A DNA stretch of 64,000 nucleotides from Rhodobacter sp. (lineage in GTDB: Bacteria; Pseudomonadota; Alphaproteobacteria; Rhodobacterales; Rhodobacteraceae). Positions 52,039-61,024 of the stretch are shown in pieces. Location: positions 62,001 through 126,000 of the forward strand of contig JAIXUH010000027.1 in assembly GCA_027484145.1 (NCBI GenBank), in the 5' to 3' direction. A program made the translations under genes and the position numbers. The first letter of the stretch is position 1; each line of letters opens with the position of its first letter. A model generated the notes under the pieces. The model worked only from the letters and a program-made list of their open reading frames with translations, made no database searches and was not told where the DNA came from.

Positions 52039-52050
52039 AGCGCACCCTAC
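51968..52050. repeat. Second REP-type inverted repeat over the RAYT stop codon
   Basis: 22-bp arms at 51968-51989 and 52029-52050 are inverse complements with one mismatch (position 8); the core is GTGCGCTTCAGCGCAC. Each arm forms its own hairpin. The RAYT stop (52036-52038) falls inside the second arm. The sequence differs from the first REP pair, so two REP subtypes sit in one gene. The GC-poor TIR gene starts immediately after. Confidence 0.82.
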
Positions 52051-52055
52051 GCTTG

Positions 52056-52991
52056 CTAAGTTTCGATCATATCGTACACTGTCTTTGCAAGTTTGCTCCA
52101 AAGGGCCTCCTTGCCAGCCTCGTCCATGCCGATTAGAGGTTGATCGGGTGAATTGAGTGCTTGGAACTTTCGAAGCTCTGGGTGAGACGTATACAAACAG
52201 GGCTTTAAAACAATCGGAATAATTCGCGTCCCATTTTCAGAAGCTTTTTGTAAAAGTGGCGGCAACTCATCAGTAGATATGAAGTCTGACGCAAGAAAGT
52301 CTGCAGAAACCAAAAGAATAGCAGCTGAACAGTCGCTGAGTGCTTTCCCGATTTCTGATCTCCAGTCGTCACCCGCGCCTAGTCGTGTGTCATCCCAAAT
52401 GTTTAGGTTTGTCCATCTCTTCAAAGGAGACAGATGAACTTGCAATCGTCTTAGATGCTCACTGTCTGCGTGTGAGTAACTCACAAACACCGACGGTGTG
52501 ACTACTGGCGTAAGGGGTGATTGAGGCGCACTGCCTTGTGATATTGCAACAATGTTCGCAAATGGGTCTTCATCCCTTGGTATCAAGAATCCTCTGTTTG
52601 TGAGTATCTTTATCAAATCTCCCTGTTTTATCGCCCAGTGAGTTCGGTAAAATTCAAAGTCAACTATACCAAGTTCCCATTTGATACTTTCAAGCTCGTT
52701 TTGTTGAATCGGACGAAAACTCTCATCAAAACGGTAGTGCACCAACGGATCGTCGTAATCCCAAACGATCTTTTCAATCCAACCTACTCTCGCAGCGACC
52801 TCGTGCGGAGACTCAACCGAAAAAAGAACCGGAAAATCAGTGATATAGTCCTTGAGGCGCTTTGTGGGGTCTTTGAACGTCTCGATAACGTGACTGTCTG
52901 TGTATTCGAAAATCCGGCTTGCCATAAAAGTGGCCGGGTTCTTTTCCCAGTGGAAGGCATCTGCCGAATTGATGAAGCTGAAAAAATGCAT
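52056..52991 (-). CDS. TIR-domain protein with an unknown N-terminal domain
   Basis: A 311-residue protein. Residues 167-300 form a TIR domain: SVFVSYSHADSEHLRRLQ, the BB-loop region WDDTRLGAGDDWRSEI, AAILLVSADFLASDF, and Glu242 in STDELPPLL at the position of the NADase catalytic glutamate. Residues 1-140 (MHFFSFINSADAFHWEKNPA ... FYRTHWAIKQGDLIKIL) match no family I know. Bacterial TIR proteins often act in antiphage defence by depleting NAD. Base composition is clearly AT-richer than all neighbours, indicating recent transfer. It starts 3 bases after the ettA stop; an internal ATG at 52925 is an alternative start. Confidence 0.8.
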   Translation of the reverse strand: MHFFSFINSADAFHWEKNPATFMASRIFEYTDSHVIETFKDPTKRLKDYITDFPVLFSVESPHEVAARVGWIEKIVWDYDDPLVHYRFDESFRPIQQNELESIKWELGIVDFEFYRTHWAIKQGDLIKILTNRGFLIPRDEDPFANIVAISQGSAPQSPLTPVVTPSVFVSYSHADSEHLRRLQVHLSPLKRWTNLNIWDDTRLGAGDDWRSEIGKALSDCSAAILLVSADFLASDFISTDELPPLLQKASENGTRIIPIVLKPCLYTSHPELRKFQALNSPDQPLIGMDEAGKEALWSKLAKTVYDMIET

Positions 52992-52994
52992 GTC

Positions 52995-54650
52995 CTACCG
53001 ACTAAACCGCTTATACTTCACCCGCTTCGGTTCCAGCGCGTCCGGACCCAGACGGCGGATTTTGTCTTGTTCGTAGGCTTCGAAGTTCCCTTCGAACCAT
53101 TCGACATGGGCGTCGCCTTCGAAGGCGAGCATATGGGTGCAGAGGCGGTCGAGGAAGAAGCGGTCGTGGCTGATGATGATGGCGCAGCCGGCGAATTCCT
53201 CGATGGCGGATTCGAGCGCCTGCAGGGTTTCCACGTCCAGATCGTTGGTCGGTTCGTCAAGGAGCAGCACGTTGCCGCCCGAGCGCAGGAGTTTGGCCAT
53301 GTGCACGCGGTTGCGCTCACCCCCTGACAGCAGGCCCACCTTTTTCTGCTGATCGGTGCCCTTGAAGTTGAAGGCCCCGGTGTAAACGCGGGAGTTCATC
53401 TGCATGTCGCCCAACTGGATGACTTCCGACCCGCCCGAGATTTCCTCCCACACGTTCTTGTTGGGGTCGAGTGCATCGCGCGACTGGTCGACGTAGGACA
53501 GTTGCACCGTATCACCCAGCGTGATCGTGCCCTCATCGGGTTGTTCATTGCCGGTCAGCATGCGGAAGAGGGTGGATTTGCCCGCGCCGTTCGGGCCGAT
53601 GACGCCGATGATGGCCCCCGGCGGCACGGTAAAGGACAGGTTCTCGATCAACAGCTTGTCGCCCATGTGTTTCTTCAGGCCGACCACTTCGATCACCTTG
53701 TTGCCAAGGCGCTCGCCGTTCGGGATGACGATCTGCGCGGACGAGGCGCGTTCCAGCACGGTCTGGCCGGCCATTTCGTTGTAGCGCTGAATACGGGCCT
53801 TGCCCTTGGACTGGCGGGCTTTGGCGCCGGAGCGGATCCACTCCAGTTCCTTTTCCAGCGCCTTTTGCTTGGACTTGTCCTCGCGCGCTTCCTGCTGCAT
53901 GCGCTTGGCCTTCTGATCCAGCCATGCGGAATAATTGCCCTCGTAAGGGATGCCGCGGCCACGGTCGAGTTCCAGAATCCACGAGGTGATGTCGTCGAGG
54001 AAATAGCGGTCGTGGGTGACGATCAGAATGGTGCCCTTGTAGGCGATCAGGTGCTTTTGCAGCCAGGCGATGGATTCGGCGTCAAGGTGGTTGGTCGGTT
54101 CGTCCAAGAGCAGCATGTCGGGCTTTTCGAGGAGGAGTTTGCACAGCGCCACGCGGCGGCGTTCGCCCCCCGACAGGGTTTCGACATCGGAATCATCGGG
54201 CGGGCAACGTAGCGCGTCCATCGCGACGCCGACGGAAGCCTCAAGCTCCCACAGGTTGCCGGCATCGATCTGGTCTTGCAGGGCGGCCATTTCCTCGGCG
54301 GTCTCGTCCGAATAGTTCATGGCCAGTTCGTTGTAGCGCTCAAGGATCGCGGTTTCCTTGGCGACGCCGAGCATGACGTTTTCCTTGGCCGTCAGTTTGG
54401 GGTCGAGGTAGGGTTCCTGTGCCAGATAGCCGACCTTGGCACCCTTGGCGGCCCAAGCCTCGCCTTTGAAGTCGGTGTCCATGCCGGCCATGATCTTCAA
54501 GAGGGTCGATTTGCCCGAGCCGTTCACGCCGACGACGCCGATCTTGACGCCGGGCAGGAAGTTCAGGTGGATATTTTCAAAGCACTTCTTGCCACCCGGA
54601 TAGGTCTTGGAGACGCCTTCCATGTGGTAGACATACTGATAGCTGGCCAT
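52995..54650 (-). CDS. ettA: Energy-dependent translational throttle protein EttA (ABC-F)
   Basis: A 551-residue ABC-F ATPase that binds the ribosomal E site and couples translation to ATP levels. It has two cassettes: Walker A GVNGSGKST and GPNGAGKST, signatures LSGGERRRVAL and LSGGERNRVHM, and Walker B LLLDEPTNHLD and LLLDEPTNDLD. The inter-domain linker carries KAKRMQQEAREDKSKQKALE and an arm-like EETAEEMAALQDQI segment. It begins MASYQYVYHMEGVSKTYPGG. The TIR gene follows it at 3 bases, probably by insertion. Confidence 0.95.
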   Translation of the reverse strand: MASYQYVYHMEGVSKTYPGGKKCFENIHLNFLPGVKIGVVGVNGSGKSTLLKIMAGMDTDFKGEAWAAKGAKVGYLAQEPYLDPKLTAKENVMLGVAKETAILERYNELAMNYSDETAEEMAALQDQIDAGNLWELEASVGVAMDALRCPPDDSDVETLSGGERRRVALCKLLLEKPDMLLLDEPTNHLDAESIAWLQKHLIAYKGTILIVTHDRYFLDDITSWILELDRGRGIPYEGNYSAWLDQKAKRMQQEAREDKSKQKALEKELEWIRSGAKARQSKGKARIQRYNEMAGQTVLERASSAQIVIPNGERLGNKVIEVVGLKKHMGDKLLIENLSFTVPPGAIIGVIGPNGAGKSTLFRMLTGNEQPDEGTITLGDTVQLSYVDQSRDALDPNKNVWEEISGGSEVIQLGDMQMNSRVYTGAFNFKGTDQQKKVGLLSGGERNRVHMAKLLRSGGNVLLLDEPTNDLDVETLQALESAIEEFAGCAIIISHDRFFLDRLCTHMLAFEGDAHVEWFEGNFEAYEQDKIRRLGPDALEPKRVKYKRFSR

Positions 54651-54739
54651 GGGGATTCTCCTGCAAGGACGGGTTGCGCCTCATGTAGCGATTGTTCGCG
54701 CGAAGGGCAACGGCGGCAGGGCTTTCGGGTGCAGGCGGG

Positions 54740-55531
54740 TTATCCGGTGACACCCGGCGGGTTGACGGTGGACAGCCAGATTTCAAGCTGACCGTCCTTG
54801 ACCATGCGGTAAAGGCGGGACATGTCGCGCACGCCGACGGGGGTTCCGGTCAGCGGTTCCAGCGATGAGGCAAGGGCGCGGGCGGCGGCTTCGTCGGGCG
54901 CGTTGAAAAACCGCACCTCATTGGCGTCGGGCGCGGCCTTGACCTGCTCGCCCCCCCGGTCGGCGGCCTGCACGCCCCAGCCAGCGGCCAGAAGGGTTGC
55001 GCCGATGGAGATGCTTTGATCGCGGGTGACCGGATCGGCGAACTGCAGATAGACCGTCGTGCCGGGTGGCGCGGCCGGGGCTTGCGCCAACCAGACCTGC
55101 GCGTCATCTGCCGCGCTGCTGCCGGTGTTCTGCGCCGAGGGGTCAAGGGGGGCAAGCGCTTCGACGCACATGGTGAGGTCGAATTGCCCGCGCAGCACGC
55201 AGGTCAGCGGGGCCACGCGGCCCGTGATCTGTTGCAGCGGAGAGTTCGGGAACATGGCCGAGATCAGGTAAAGCTGGCCAAACCCGATCATCGCGATCAG
55301 CATCCAGCACAGAGTGGCGCGCATCATCGGCGCCTTGATGATATGCGACAGAACCGTCAGAAACAGGCCGAAAGCGCTGATCCATCCGGCAAGGGGCAGC
55401 ATGTCATCGGGGCTGGTCTGCCACCCCAGAACAAGGGTCGCTGCCGCCAGAAGGCCAAGCCCGGTATAGACAATACGGGCCGTGGACGGGTCAAGCTTGA
55501 TGAGTTTGTTCAGACTTTCTACGGCTGACAT
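54740..55531 (-). CDS. Membrane protein of unknown function
   Basis: A 263-residue protein with three hydrophobic segments near the N-terminus (about 20-40, 48-66, 75-95: VYTGLGLLAAATLVLGW, LAGWISAFGLFLTVLSHII, TLCWMLIAMIGFGQLYLIS) and a long C-terminal soluble domain, probably periplasmic, containing DAQVWLAQAPAAPPGTTVYLQF and NEVRFFNAPDEAAARALASSL. The latter looks SPOR-like or LytR-associated but is not diagnostic. The start MSAVESLNKL at 55531 follows a ribosome-site-like GGGAATTG; the longer frame to 55597 has none. Confidence 0.65.
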   Translation of the reverse strand: MSAVESLNKLIKLDPSTARIVYTGLGLLAAATLVLGWQTSPDDMLPLAGWISAFGLFLTVLSHIIKAPMMRATLCWMLIAMIGFGQLYLISAMFPNSPLQQITGRVAPLTCVLRGQFDLTMCVEALAPLDPSAQNTGSSAADDAQVWLAQAPAAPPGTTVYLQFADPVTRDQSISIGATLLAAGWGVQAADRGGEQVKAAPDANEVRFFNAPDEAAARALASSLEPLTGTPVGVRDMSRLYRMVKDGQLEIWLSTVNPPGVTG

Positions 55532-55676
55532 TGACAATTCCCTGTTCAAATGGGCCATCTGAGGCGGAAATACGGGTCGCGAAACGCGGGTCGGCATGCT
55601 GAAATATCAAATGAGGTTAGCATGAAGTGTCGCGAGTTTCAACCTTGACGTGTTCGTCGCTGCGGGGCCATGGCCA

Positions 55677-56333
55677 ATGACCACAGGTTTTCCGCCTGCC
55701 GCGCGTGGCATGGTCATCGGCCTTTTGGGCGGATCGTTCGATCCGGCGCATGAGGGGCATGCGCACATCACACGAGAGGCGATGAAGCGGCTGCATCTGG
55801 ATCAGGTCTGGTGGCTGGTTACGCCGGGCAACCCCTTGAAGGCGCGCCAGCCCGCGCCCATGGCAGACCGGATTGCACGGGCAAAGGCGGTCATGGGTCA
55901 CCCGAGGGTGCGCATCACCGATCTGGAGGCAAAGCTGGGCACGCGCTATACCTTTGCCACCATTACGCGGCTGAAGGCGATGTATCCCGGCGTGCGGTTT
56001 GTCTGGCTGATGGGCGCAGACAACCTTGTGCAGTTTCACCGCTGGGACCATTGGCGCGATATCCTGCGGGCGGTGCCCGTTGCCGTGCTGGCGCGCCCCG
56101 GATCAGGGGTGCAGGCGCGGCAAAGCCGGGCGGCACAGGCGTTCCGCGCGCGTCTGCTGGACCGTGGGGAATGGATCGGCGGAAGCCGCAAGCCGCCGGT
56201 CTGGGCCTTTGTGAACCTGCCGATGAACGATGCCTCATCTTCCGAAATCAGGGCGCGGGGGGAATGGAAGATCGCGGCTCCCCCAGCGCCGACGGTGGAG
56301 CCAATCTTGCAAGAAGGGGTTCCTTTGGCCTAA
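55677..56333 (+). CDS. nadD: Nicotinate-nucleotide adenylyltransferase
   Basis: A 218-residue NadD, which makes deamido-NAD from nicotinate mononucleotide and ATP. The nucleotidyltransferase signature is [21 protein letters not shown] with the HxGH motif as HEGH, and SSSEIRAR near the C-terminus matches the ISxTxIR motif. [12 protein letters not shown] and [16 protein letters not shown] are typical NadD segments. The ATG at 55677 is used; 55650 and 55737 (MVIGLLGG) are alternatives. dacB follows 24 bases on. Confidence 0.92.
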   Translation: MTTGFPPAARGMVIGLLGGSFDPAHEGHAHITREAMKRLHLDQVWWLVTPGNPLKARQPAPMADRIARAKAVMGHPRVRITDLEAKLGTRYTFATITRLKAMYPGVRFVWLMGADNLVQFHRWDHWRDILRAVPVAVLARPGSGVQARQSRAAQAFRARLLDRGEWIGGSRKPPVWAFVNLPMNDASSSEIRARGEWKIAAPPAPTVEPILQEGVPLA

Positions 56334-56357
56334 TCAGGGTCTGGGGTGAGGTGGACC

Positions 56358-57836
56358 ATGATTTCGCGGCGCAATCTTCTGGGCGGGCTTTTGGCAGGCG
56401 TATCTGCCAGCGTGACCCTGCCCGCATGGGCCGAGGCCCCGGCGACATCGCCCCGCCCGGTGCCGCGTGGCGGCACGCCGAAAGCGGTGCTTGGGTCAAC
56501 CGATGCGTTGGTGGCGGCGGCCAAGCTGGGCGGAACGGTCACTTTTGTGGTGCTGGATGCCGGGACGGGGGCCGTGCTGGAAGAGCGCGCATCGGACATG
56601 CCCTTGCCCCCGGCCAGTGTGGCCAAGGCGGTTACCTCGCTTTATGCGCTGGAACGGCTGGGTGCGGCCTTTCGCTATCGCACGCGGGTGGTGGCCACGG
56701 GGGCCGTTGGTGCGGATGGGATCGTGCAGGGCGATATCGTGCTGGCCGGGTCGGGCGACCCGACCTTGCAGACCGATCAACTCGGCGATCTGGCCGCTGC
56801 CTTGGCGGCGCGTGGGGTAAAGGGGGTCACCGGGCGCTTTCTGACGTGGGAAGGCGCCTTGCCCCAAGTGCCGCGCATTTCGGCCGAGCAACCCGTGCAG
56901 GTGGGTTATAATCCGGCCATCGGCGGGCTGAACCTGAACTTCAACCGCGTGCATTTCGAATGGAAGCGCGAGGCGGGCGGCAACTGGGGCGTGGCGATGG
57001 ATGCGCGCGGCGAACGGTTTGTGCCCGCCGTGCGGATGGCGCGGGTGCGGATTGTCAGCCGTGAGACGCCGCTGTTTACCTATGCCGCACAGGGCAGCGA
57101 AGAGGATTGGACGGTTGCGTCCGAGGCGCTGGGCAAGGGCGGCAGCCGCTGGTTGCCGGTGCGCTTTCCCGGCCGCTATGTGGGCGAGGTGTTTCAGACC
57201 CTGCTGCGCGCCCAAGGGGTGCGGTTGCCCGACCCGGTGGCGACGGATGCGGCACCTGTGGGTCAGGAACTGGTGGCGGTGGACAGCGAACCGCTGCCAG
57301 AGATCCTGCGCGACATGCTGAAGTTTTCGACCAATATCACCGCTGAGGCGGTTGGATTGCGGGCCTCGGGCGCGGCTGATCTTGCCGCGTCAGGCGCGGC
57401 GATGACGGCGTGGGTGCGGGCGCGGTTCGGGGTTGCGGCCACGTTCGTGGACCATTCCGGTCTGGGCAGTGGCTCACGGGTGACGGCGGCCGAGATGGTG
57501 CGCATCCTGTATCAGGCCAAGCAGCAAGGCATGGGGTTGCAGCCCTTGCTGCGCGATGTGGGCATGCGCGATGCCAAGGGCACGCCGATCAAGGATCACC
57601 CGACCCGCGTTTCGGCTAAAAGCGGCACGCTGAACTTTGTGTCGGGCCTTGCCGGGCATATCGCGCCGCCCAAGGGGCGGGAACTGGTGTTTGCCATTTT
57701 TGCGGCGGACGTGGCCCGCCGTGATGGTCTGGCCGAGGCGGACCGCGAAAGCCCACCCGGCGGCGAAGGCTGGACCAAGCGTGCGCGCGGCCTGCAGGGC
57801 CAGTTGATCCACCGCTGGGGCGAGGCTTTCATCTGA
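56358..57836 (+). CDS. dacB: D-alanyl-D-alanine carboxypeptidase/endopeptidase (PBP4 family)
   Basis: A 492-residue penicillin-binding protein of peptidase family S13. A twin-arginine-like signal (SRRNLLGGLLAGVSASVTLP, cleavage near AWA) exports it. Active-site motifs are Ser87-Val-Ala-Lys90 in PPASVAKA, STN in LKFSTNITAEAVG, and KSG (for KTG) in RVSAKSGTLNFVSG. The large insert between motif 1 and 2 typical of PBP4 is present. It trims or cleaves peptidoglycan cross-links. ATG at 56358 is used; the GTG at 56346 adds MRWT. RBS-like AGGTGG precedes the ATG. Confidence 0.92.
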   Translation: MISRRNLLGGLLAGVSASVTLPAWAEAPATSPRPVPRGGTPKAVLGSTDALVAAAKLGGTVTFVVLDAGTGAVLEERASDMPLPPASVAKAVTSLYALERLGAAFRYRTRVVATGAVGADGIVQGDIVLAGSGDPTLQTDQLGDLAAALAARGVKGVTGRFLTWEGALPQVPRISAEQPVQVGYNPAIGGLNLNFNRVHFEWKREAGGNWGVAMDARGERFVPAVRMARVRIVSRETPLFTYAAQGSEEDWTVASEALGKGGSRWLPVRFPGRYVGEVFQTLLRAQGVRLPDPVATDAAPVGQELVAVDSEPLPEILRDMLKFSTNITAEAVGLRASGAADLAASGAAMTAWVRARFGVAATFVDHSGLGSGSRVTAAEMVRILYQAKQQGMGLQPLLRDVGMRDAKGTPIKDHPTRVSAKSGTLNFVSGLAGHIAPPKGRELVFAIFAADVARRDGLAEADRESPPGGEGWTKRARGLQGQLIHRWGEAFI

Positions 57837-57838
57837 CC

Positions 57839-58042
57839 TTAGCGAAAGGCGCAGCCCGCCTTGACGCCGAACATCCGGAACATGCTGGCGGCCGGGCAAA
57901 AGCCGGTGATGGCCGACTGGATCAGGTTGGCCCCGATGAACAGGGTGAGCCAGACGAAATGGGGTGAGACGAAGGTGGTCAGCAAGACGCTGATCAGCAC
58001 CATCACGCCGGCAAACAGGAAAATCGTGCGGTCTAGGGTCAT
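57839..58042 (-). CDS. DUF2892-family inner membrane protein
   Basis: A 67-residue protein with two membrane segments (TLDRTIFLFAGVMVLISVLL and FVWLTLFIGANLIQSAITGF) and the C-terminal FCPAASMFRMFGVKAGC, the DUF2892/YgaP-like signature with a cysteine-containing turn. Such proteins are common beside sulfide or rhodanese genes and ArsR-family SqrR/BigR regulators. The start MTLDRT at 58042 follows GGAGGCC upstream. An ATTC-N8-GAAT box (58097-58112) lies 55-70 bases upstream of it. Confidence 0.83.
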   Translation of the reverse strand: MTLDRTIFLFAGVMVLISVLLTTFVSPHFVWLTLFIGANLIQSAITGFCPAASMFRMFGVKAGCAFR

Positions 58043-58096
58043 GGCTGGCCTCCTACAGGGGTATTGCTTCCCCGATATAGACCAAGGTGCCGTCAC

Positions 58097-58112
58097 ATTC
58101 AATATAATGAAT
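58097..58112. promoter_or_regulatory. SqrR/BigR-like operator ATTC-N8-GAAT
   Basis: ATTCAATATAATGAAT is an inverted repeat exactly matching the ATTC-N8-GAAT consensus reported for the persulfide-responsive ArsR-family repressor SqrR of Rhodobacter capsulatus. It lies in an AT-rich promoter-like stretch upstream of the DUF2892 gene. The regulator itself is not adjacent. Confidence 0.6.
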
Positions 58113-58149
58113 TTGAATTACTGAATGTGTTGGTCGAAGATTTTGTAAA

Positions 58150-58572
58150 TCAGGGTTTCAGGTGCCGTACCCTTGCGCCCCATTCGATGGCAGCGGCGTG
58201 CAGGCGGTCGATGGCAAGCTCTTCTCGCACCTCTTCCAGCATCCGCAACTCCATGTCGCGCAGGCGGCCATCGGCGGCGACCACGTCGCAGGCAAGGGCA
58301 TAGGCGGTTTCGTGCAGCCGTTCGGGCAGCGCATCGCGGATCAGGCCGAACAGGGCATCCAGTCCATCCTCGACCTCGAACAGATCAAACACGGTCTGGC
58401 TGACCTGCCGGATGCGGTCAGCATCATAGGAGGCAAACACCGGCAACTGGTTGACCGTGCGCTGAATGGCGACCAGTTCGGGGGTGCGCATCTGTTCGTC
58501 CGAGGCGGAGACAGCCACCATCACGGCAATCAGGGCATCCTGTGGCGACATCGACGGCGGGGTATCTGGCAT
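58150..58572 (-). CDS. TerB-like tellurite-resistance family protein
   Basis: A 140-residue all-helical protein resembling the TerB/DUF533-type fold: SPQDALIAVMVAVSASDEQM, then TYALACDVVAADGRLRDMEL with acidic residues suited for metal binding, and ELAIDRLHAAAIEWGARV at the end. The repeated ADG-x-x-x-x-E/EL pattern is characteristic. GGAAGTGACC precedes the ATG at 58572. It stands alone, divergent from lysS. Function of these cytosolic members is unknown; no ter operon is nearby, so tellurite resistance itself is not implied. Confidence 0.75.
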   Translation of the reverse strand: MPDTPPSMSPQDALIAVMVAVSASDEQMRTPELVAIQRTVNQLPVFASYDADRIRQVSQTVFDLFEVEDGLDALFGLIRDALPERLHETAYALACDVVAADGRLRDMELRMLEEVREELAIDRLHAAAIEWGARVRHLKP

Positions 58573-58677
58573 GGTCACTTCCTTTTGCGGTGCCCTGAGA
58601 ATATTGACGCGGCAGGCCCACGGCAATAGAGGACGGGGGTTTCCCGCACATAGGGTGCGGGATGGTTCAGGGATGGC

Positions 58678-60261
58678 ATGATGTCCAGTTTGCGCGACGC
58701 GGCGATGAAATCGAAGGCTTGGCCCTTTGAAGAGGCCCGTGCGATTCTGAAACGTTATGAGAAGAAAGCGCCGGAAAAGGGCTATGTTCTGTTCGAAACC
58801 GGCTATGGCCCCTCGGGTCTGCCGCATATCGGCACCTTTGGCGAGGTGGCCCGCACGACGATGATCCGCCGCGCGTTTGAGGTGATCAGCGACATTCCGA
58901 CGCGGCTGATCTGCTTTTCGGATGACGTGGATGGCATGCGCAAGGTGCCGGAGAACGTGCCCAATCAGGACATGCTGCGCCAACACATGCAAAAGCCGCT
59001 GACATCGGTGCCCGACCCCTATGGCGAATACGACAGTTTTGGCGCGCACAACAACGCCATGCTGCGCCGGTTCCTTGATACCTTCGGGTTCGAGTATGAG
59101 TTCATCAGCGCCACCGAATTCTACAAATCGGGCCGCTTTGACGACACGCTGCGGTTGGCGGCGGAGCGCTATGACGCGATCATGAAGATCATGCTGGCCT
59201 CTTTGCGCGATGAACGCCAGCAGACCTATTCCGCCTTTCTGCCCATTCATCCGGAAACGGGGCGTGTGCTTTACGTGCCGATGAAAGAGGTGAACGCCAA
59301 GGATGGCACCATCACCTTTGACGACGAGACGGGGCGCGAGTGGACGCTGCCGGTGACGGGCGGGCATGTGAAGCTGCAGTGGAAGCCCGACTTTGGCGCG
59401 CGCTGGGCGGCGCTGGGTGTGGACTTCGAGATGTATGGCAAGGACCATTCGACCAACACGCCGATCTATGACGGCATCTGCGAGGTTCTGGGGGGCCGCA
59501 AACCCAACCACATGACCTATGAGTTGTTCCTTGACGATCAGGGCCAGAAGATCAGCAAATCCAAGGGCAACGGCCTGACGATTGATGAATGGCTGACATG
59601 GGCGTCGACGGAAAGCCTGTCGTATTTCATGTATCAAAAGCCCAAGACCGCCAAGCGGATGCATTTTGATGTGATCCCGCGCGCGATGGACGAATACCAC
59701 CAGCAACTGCGCGCCTATCCGACACAGGATGTGGACGCGCAAGCCAACAACCCGGTCTGGCACATCCACGGCGGCAATCCGCCCGAGTCGAAGATGGTGG
59801 TGCCGTTCAGCATGCTGTTGAACCTTGCCTCGGTGGCCGGGGCGAAGGAGGCCAAGGGTCTGTGGGGCTATATCCGCGCCTATGCGCCCGAAGCCTCGCC
59901 CGAGACGCACCCCGATCTGGATGCCGCCGCAGGCTATGCAGTGCGCTATTTCGCCGACAAGATTGCCCCGACACGGGTTTTCCGTCTGCCAACCGATGTG
60001 GAGCGCGCAGCAATGGAAGACCTGCGCGCGCGGTTGGCCGCATGGGATGGCGGGCTGGATGCTGATGCCTTGCAATCCATGGTCTTTGCCGTGGGCAAGG
60101 ATCACGGGTTCGAACCGCTGCGCGACTGGTTCAAGGCGCTTTATGAGGTGCTTTTGGGCGCATCGGACGGCCCGCGTTTTGGCGGGTTCGTGGCGCTTTA
60201 CGGCATCGCGGAAAGCATCGCCTTGCTGGATCGTGGTCTGAAGGGCGAGTTGGTGGCCTGA
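58678..60261 (+). CDS. lysS: Lysyl-tRNA synthetase, class I
   Basis: A 527-residue class I (archaeal-type) LysRS, the form found in most alphaproteobacteria in place of the class II enzyme. The Rossmann HIGH-type motif is [12 protein letters not shown] (about 43-54) and the KMSKS loop is KISKSKGNG. Other family strings are [20 protein letters not shown] and the C-terminal helical anticodon domain. ATGATG at 58678-58683 gives two equivalent starts. It converges on the GFA gene with one spacer base. Confidence 0.95.
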   Translation: MMSSLRDAAMKSKAWPFEEARAILKRYEKKAPEKGYVLFETGYGPSGLPHIGTFGEVARTTMIRRAFEVISDIPTRLICFSDDVDGMRKVPENVPNQDMLRQHMQKPLTSVPDPYGEYDSFGAHNNAMLRRFLDTFGFEYEFISATEFYKSGRFDDTLRLAAERYDAIMKIMLASLRDERQQTYSAFLPIHPETGRVLYVPMKEVNAKDGTITFDDETGREWTLPVTGGHVKLQWKPDFGARWAALGVDFEMYGKDHSTNTPIYDGICEVLGGRKPNHMTYELFLDDQGQKISKSKGNGLTIDEWLTWASTESLSYFMYQKPKTAKRMHFDVIPRAMDEYHQQLRAYPTQDVDAQANNPVWHIHGGNPPESKMVVPFSMLLNLASVAGAKEAKGLWGYIRAYAPEASPETHPDLDAAAGYAVRYFADKIAPTRVFRLPTDVERAAMEDLRARLAAWDGGLDADALQSMVFAVGKDHGFEPLRDWFKALYEVLLGASDGPRFGGFVALYGIAESIALLDRGLKGELVA

Positions 60262-60262
60262 G

Positions 60263-60607
60263 CTATATCGCCGCCCCGTCAAAGGCGTGCACGGGCAGGG
60301 CGGCGAAATCCAGATCTGAACTGCGCAGGTTGATCGCGATACTGCGCCCGCCATCCGGCCGGGTGCCTGTCGCCCAAGGGGCGATGCCGCAGATGCGGCA
60401 GAAGTGGTGCGCGATGATGTGGTTGTTGAAGCGGTAGGTGCCGAGGGCGCTTGGGTCTGCTGACAGGTGCACCTGATCCGGGCTGACGAAATGCAGCACC
60501 GCGCCCTTGCGGCGGCAGATCGAGCAGTTGCAGGTCATCACCTGTTCAGGGGCGGTGTTGCAGGAATAGTGCAATGCGCCGCAGTGGCAGCTGCCGGAAT
60601 AGGGCAT
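60263..60607 (-). CDS. GFA family (glutathione-dependent formaldehyde-activating enzyme-like) protein
   Basis: A 114-residue zinc protein of the GFA/CENP-V fold. Zinc ligands are evident in SGSCHCGALHY (Cys7, Cys9), TCNCSICRRKG (Cys26, Cys28, Cys31) and HFCRICGIAPWA. The family was named for a proposed glutathione-formaldehyde activity; most members have no proven substrate. It lies one base before the SRPBCC gene, which is coupled to the ArsR regulator, so the three may be one operon. Confidence 0.88.
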   Translation of the reverse strand: MPYSGSCHCGALHYSCNTAPEQVMTCNCSICRRKGAVLHFVSPDQVHLSADPSALGTYRFNNHIIAHHFCRICGIAPWATGTRPDGGRSIAINLRSSDLDFAALPVHAFDGAAI

Positions 60608-61024
60608 CTAGTCCTCCATCAGATGTTGCAATTTGCCAAAGGCGCTGGACCAGCCGTCCTCATGCGATTGGTGCATGTCTGCATCGGGCAGGTGGTGGTG
60701 AAACTCCATCTCGCAGCCCGTCGCGGTGGGGTGCAGCCACAGTTCCACCTGTGTCACGATGTGGCCATCGGCATGGCCCCAGGTGAAGGCGAGGTGATGC
60801 GGGCGGTCGACGGCGGAATAGATGCCGGTGACCGGGATGGTGCCGCCGCCCGGCAGGTGCATCGTCAGGGCGTAGTGGCCCCCAACGCCCGGGTTCATGG
60901 CGGTCAGGGTACAAGGCACGCCGACGGGGCCGATCCATTGGGCGAAGAGGGCCGGGTCTGTCCATGCGTCGAACACGGCCTCGGGCGGGGCGGCAAAGCT
61001 GCGGCGGATGATCAGGGGTGTCAT
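60608..61024 (-). CDS. SRPBCC (AHSA1/START-like) domain protein
   Basis: A 138-residue protein of the activator-of-Hsp90/CalC-like SRPBCC superfamily: LIIRRSFAAPPEAVFDAWTD at the N-terminus, GHYALTMHLPGGGTIPVTGIY in the sheet, and a terminal helix LPDADMHQSHEDGWSSAFGK. ArsR-SRPBCC pairs are very common, with the START-like protein possibly binding a hydrophobic ligand. The start overlaps the ArsR stop by 4 bases (61021-61024). Confidence 0.86.
   Translation of the reverse strand: MTPLIIRRSFAAPPEAVFDAWTDPALFAQWIGPVGVPCTLTAMNPGVGGHYALTMHLPGGGTIPVTGIYSAVDRPHHLAFTWGHADGHIVTQVELWLHPTATGCEMEFHHHLPDADMHQSHEDGWSSAFGKLQHLMED

Noticed and set aside
51643-52050. CRISPR array
   Set aside because: The repeats are inverted, two different subtypes and only two pairs, with no regular spacers; they are REP elements.
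58150-58572. Tellurite resistance operon
   Set aside because: Only a TerB-like fold is present; no terA, terC, terD or terZ is nearby.
58150-60354. 734-aa reading frame on the - strand
   Set aside because: Only the last 140 residues (58150-58572) look real; the rest is antisense to lysS, which has clear HIGH and KMSKS motifs.
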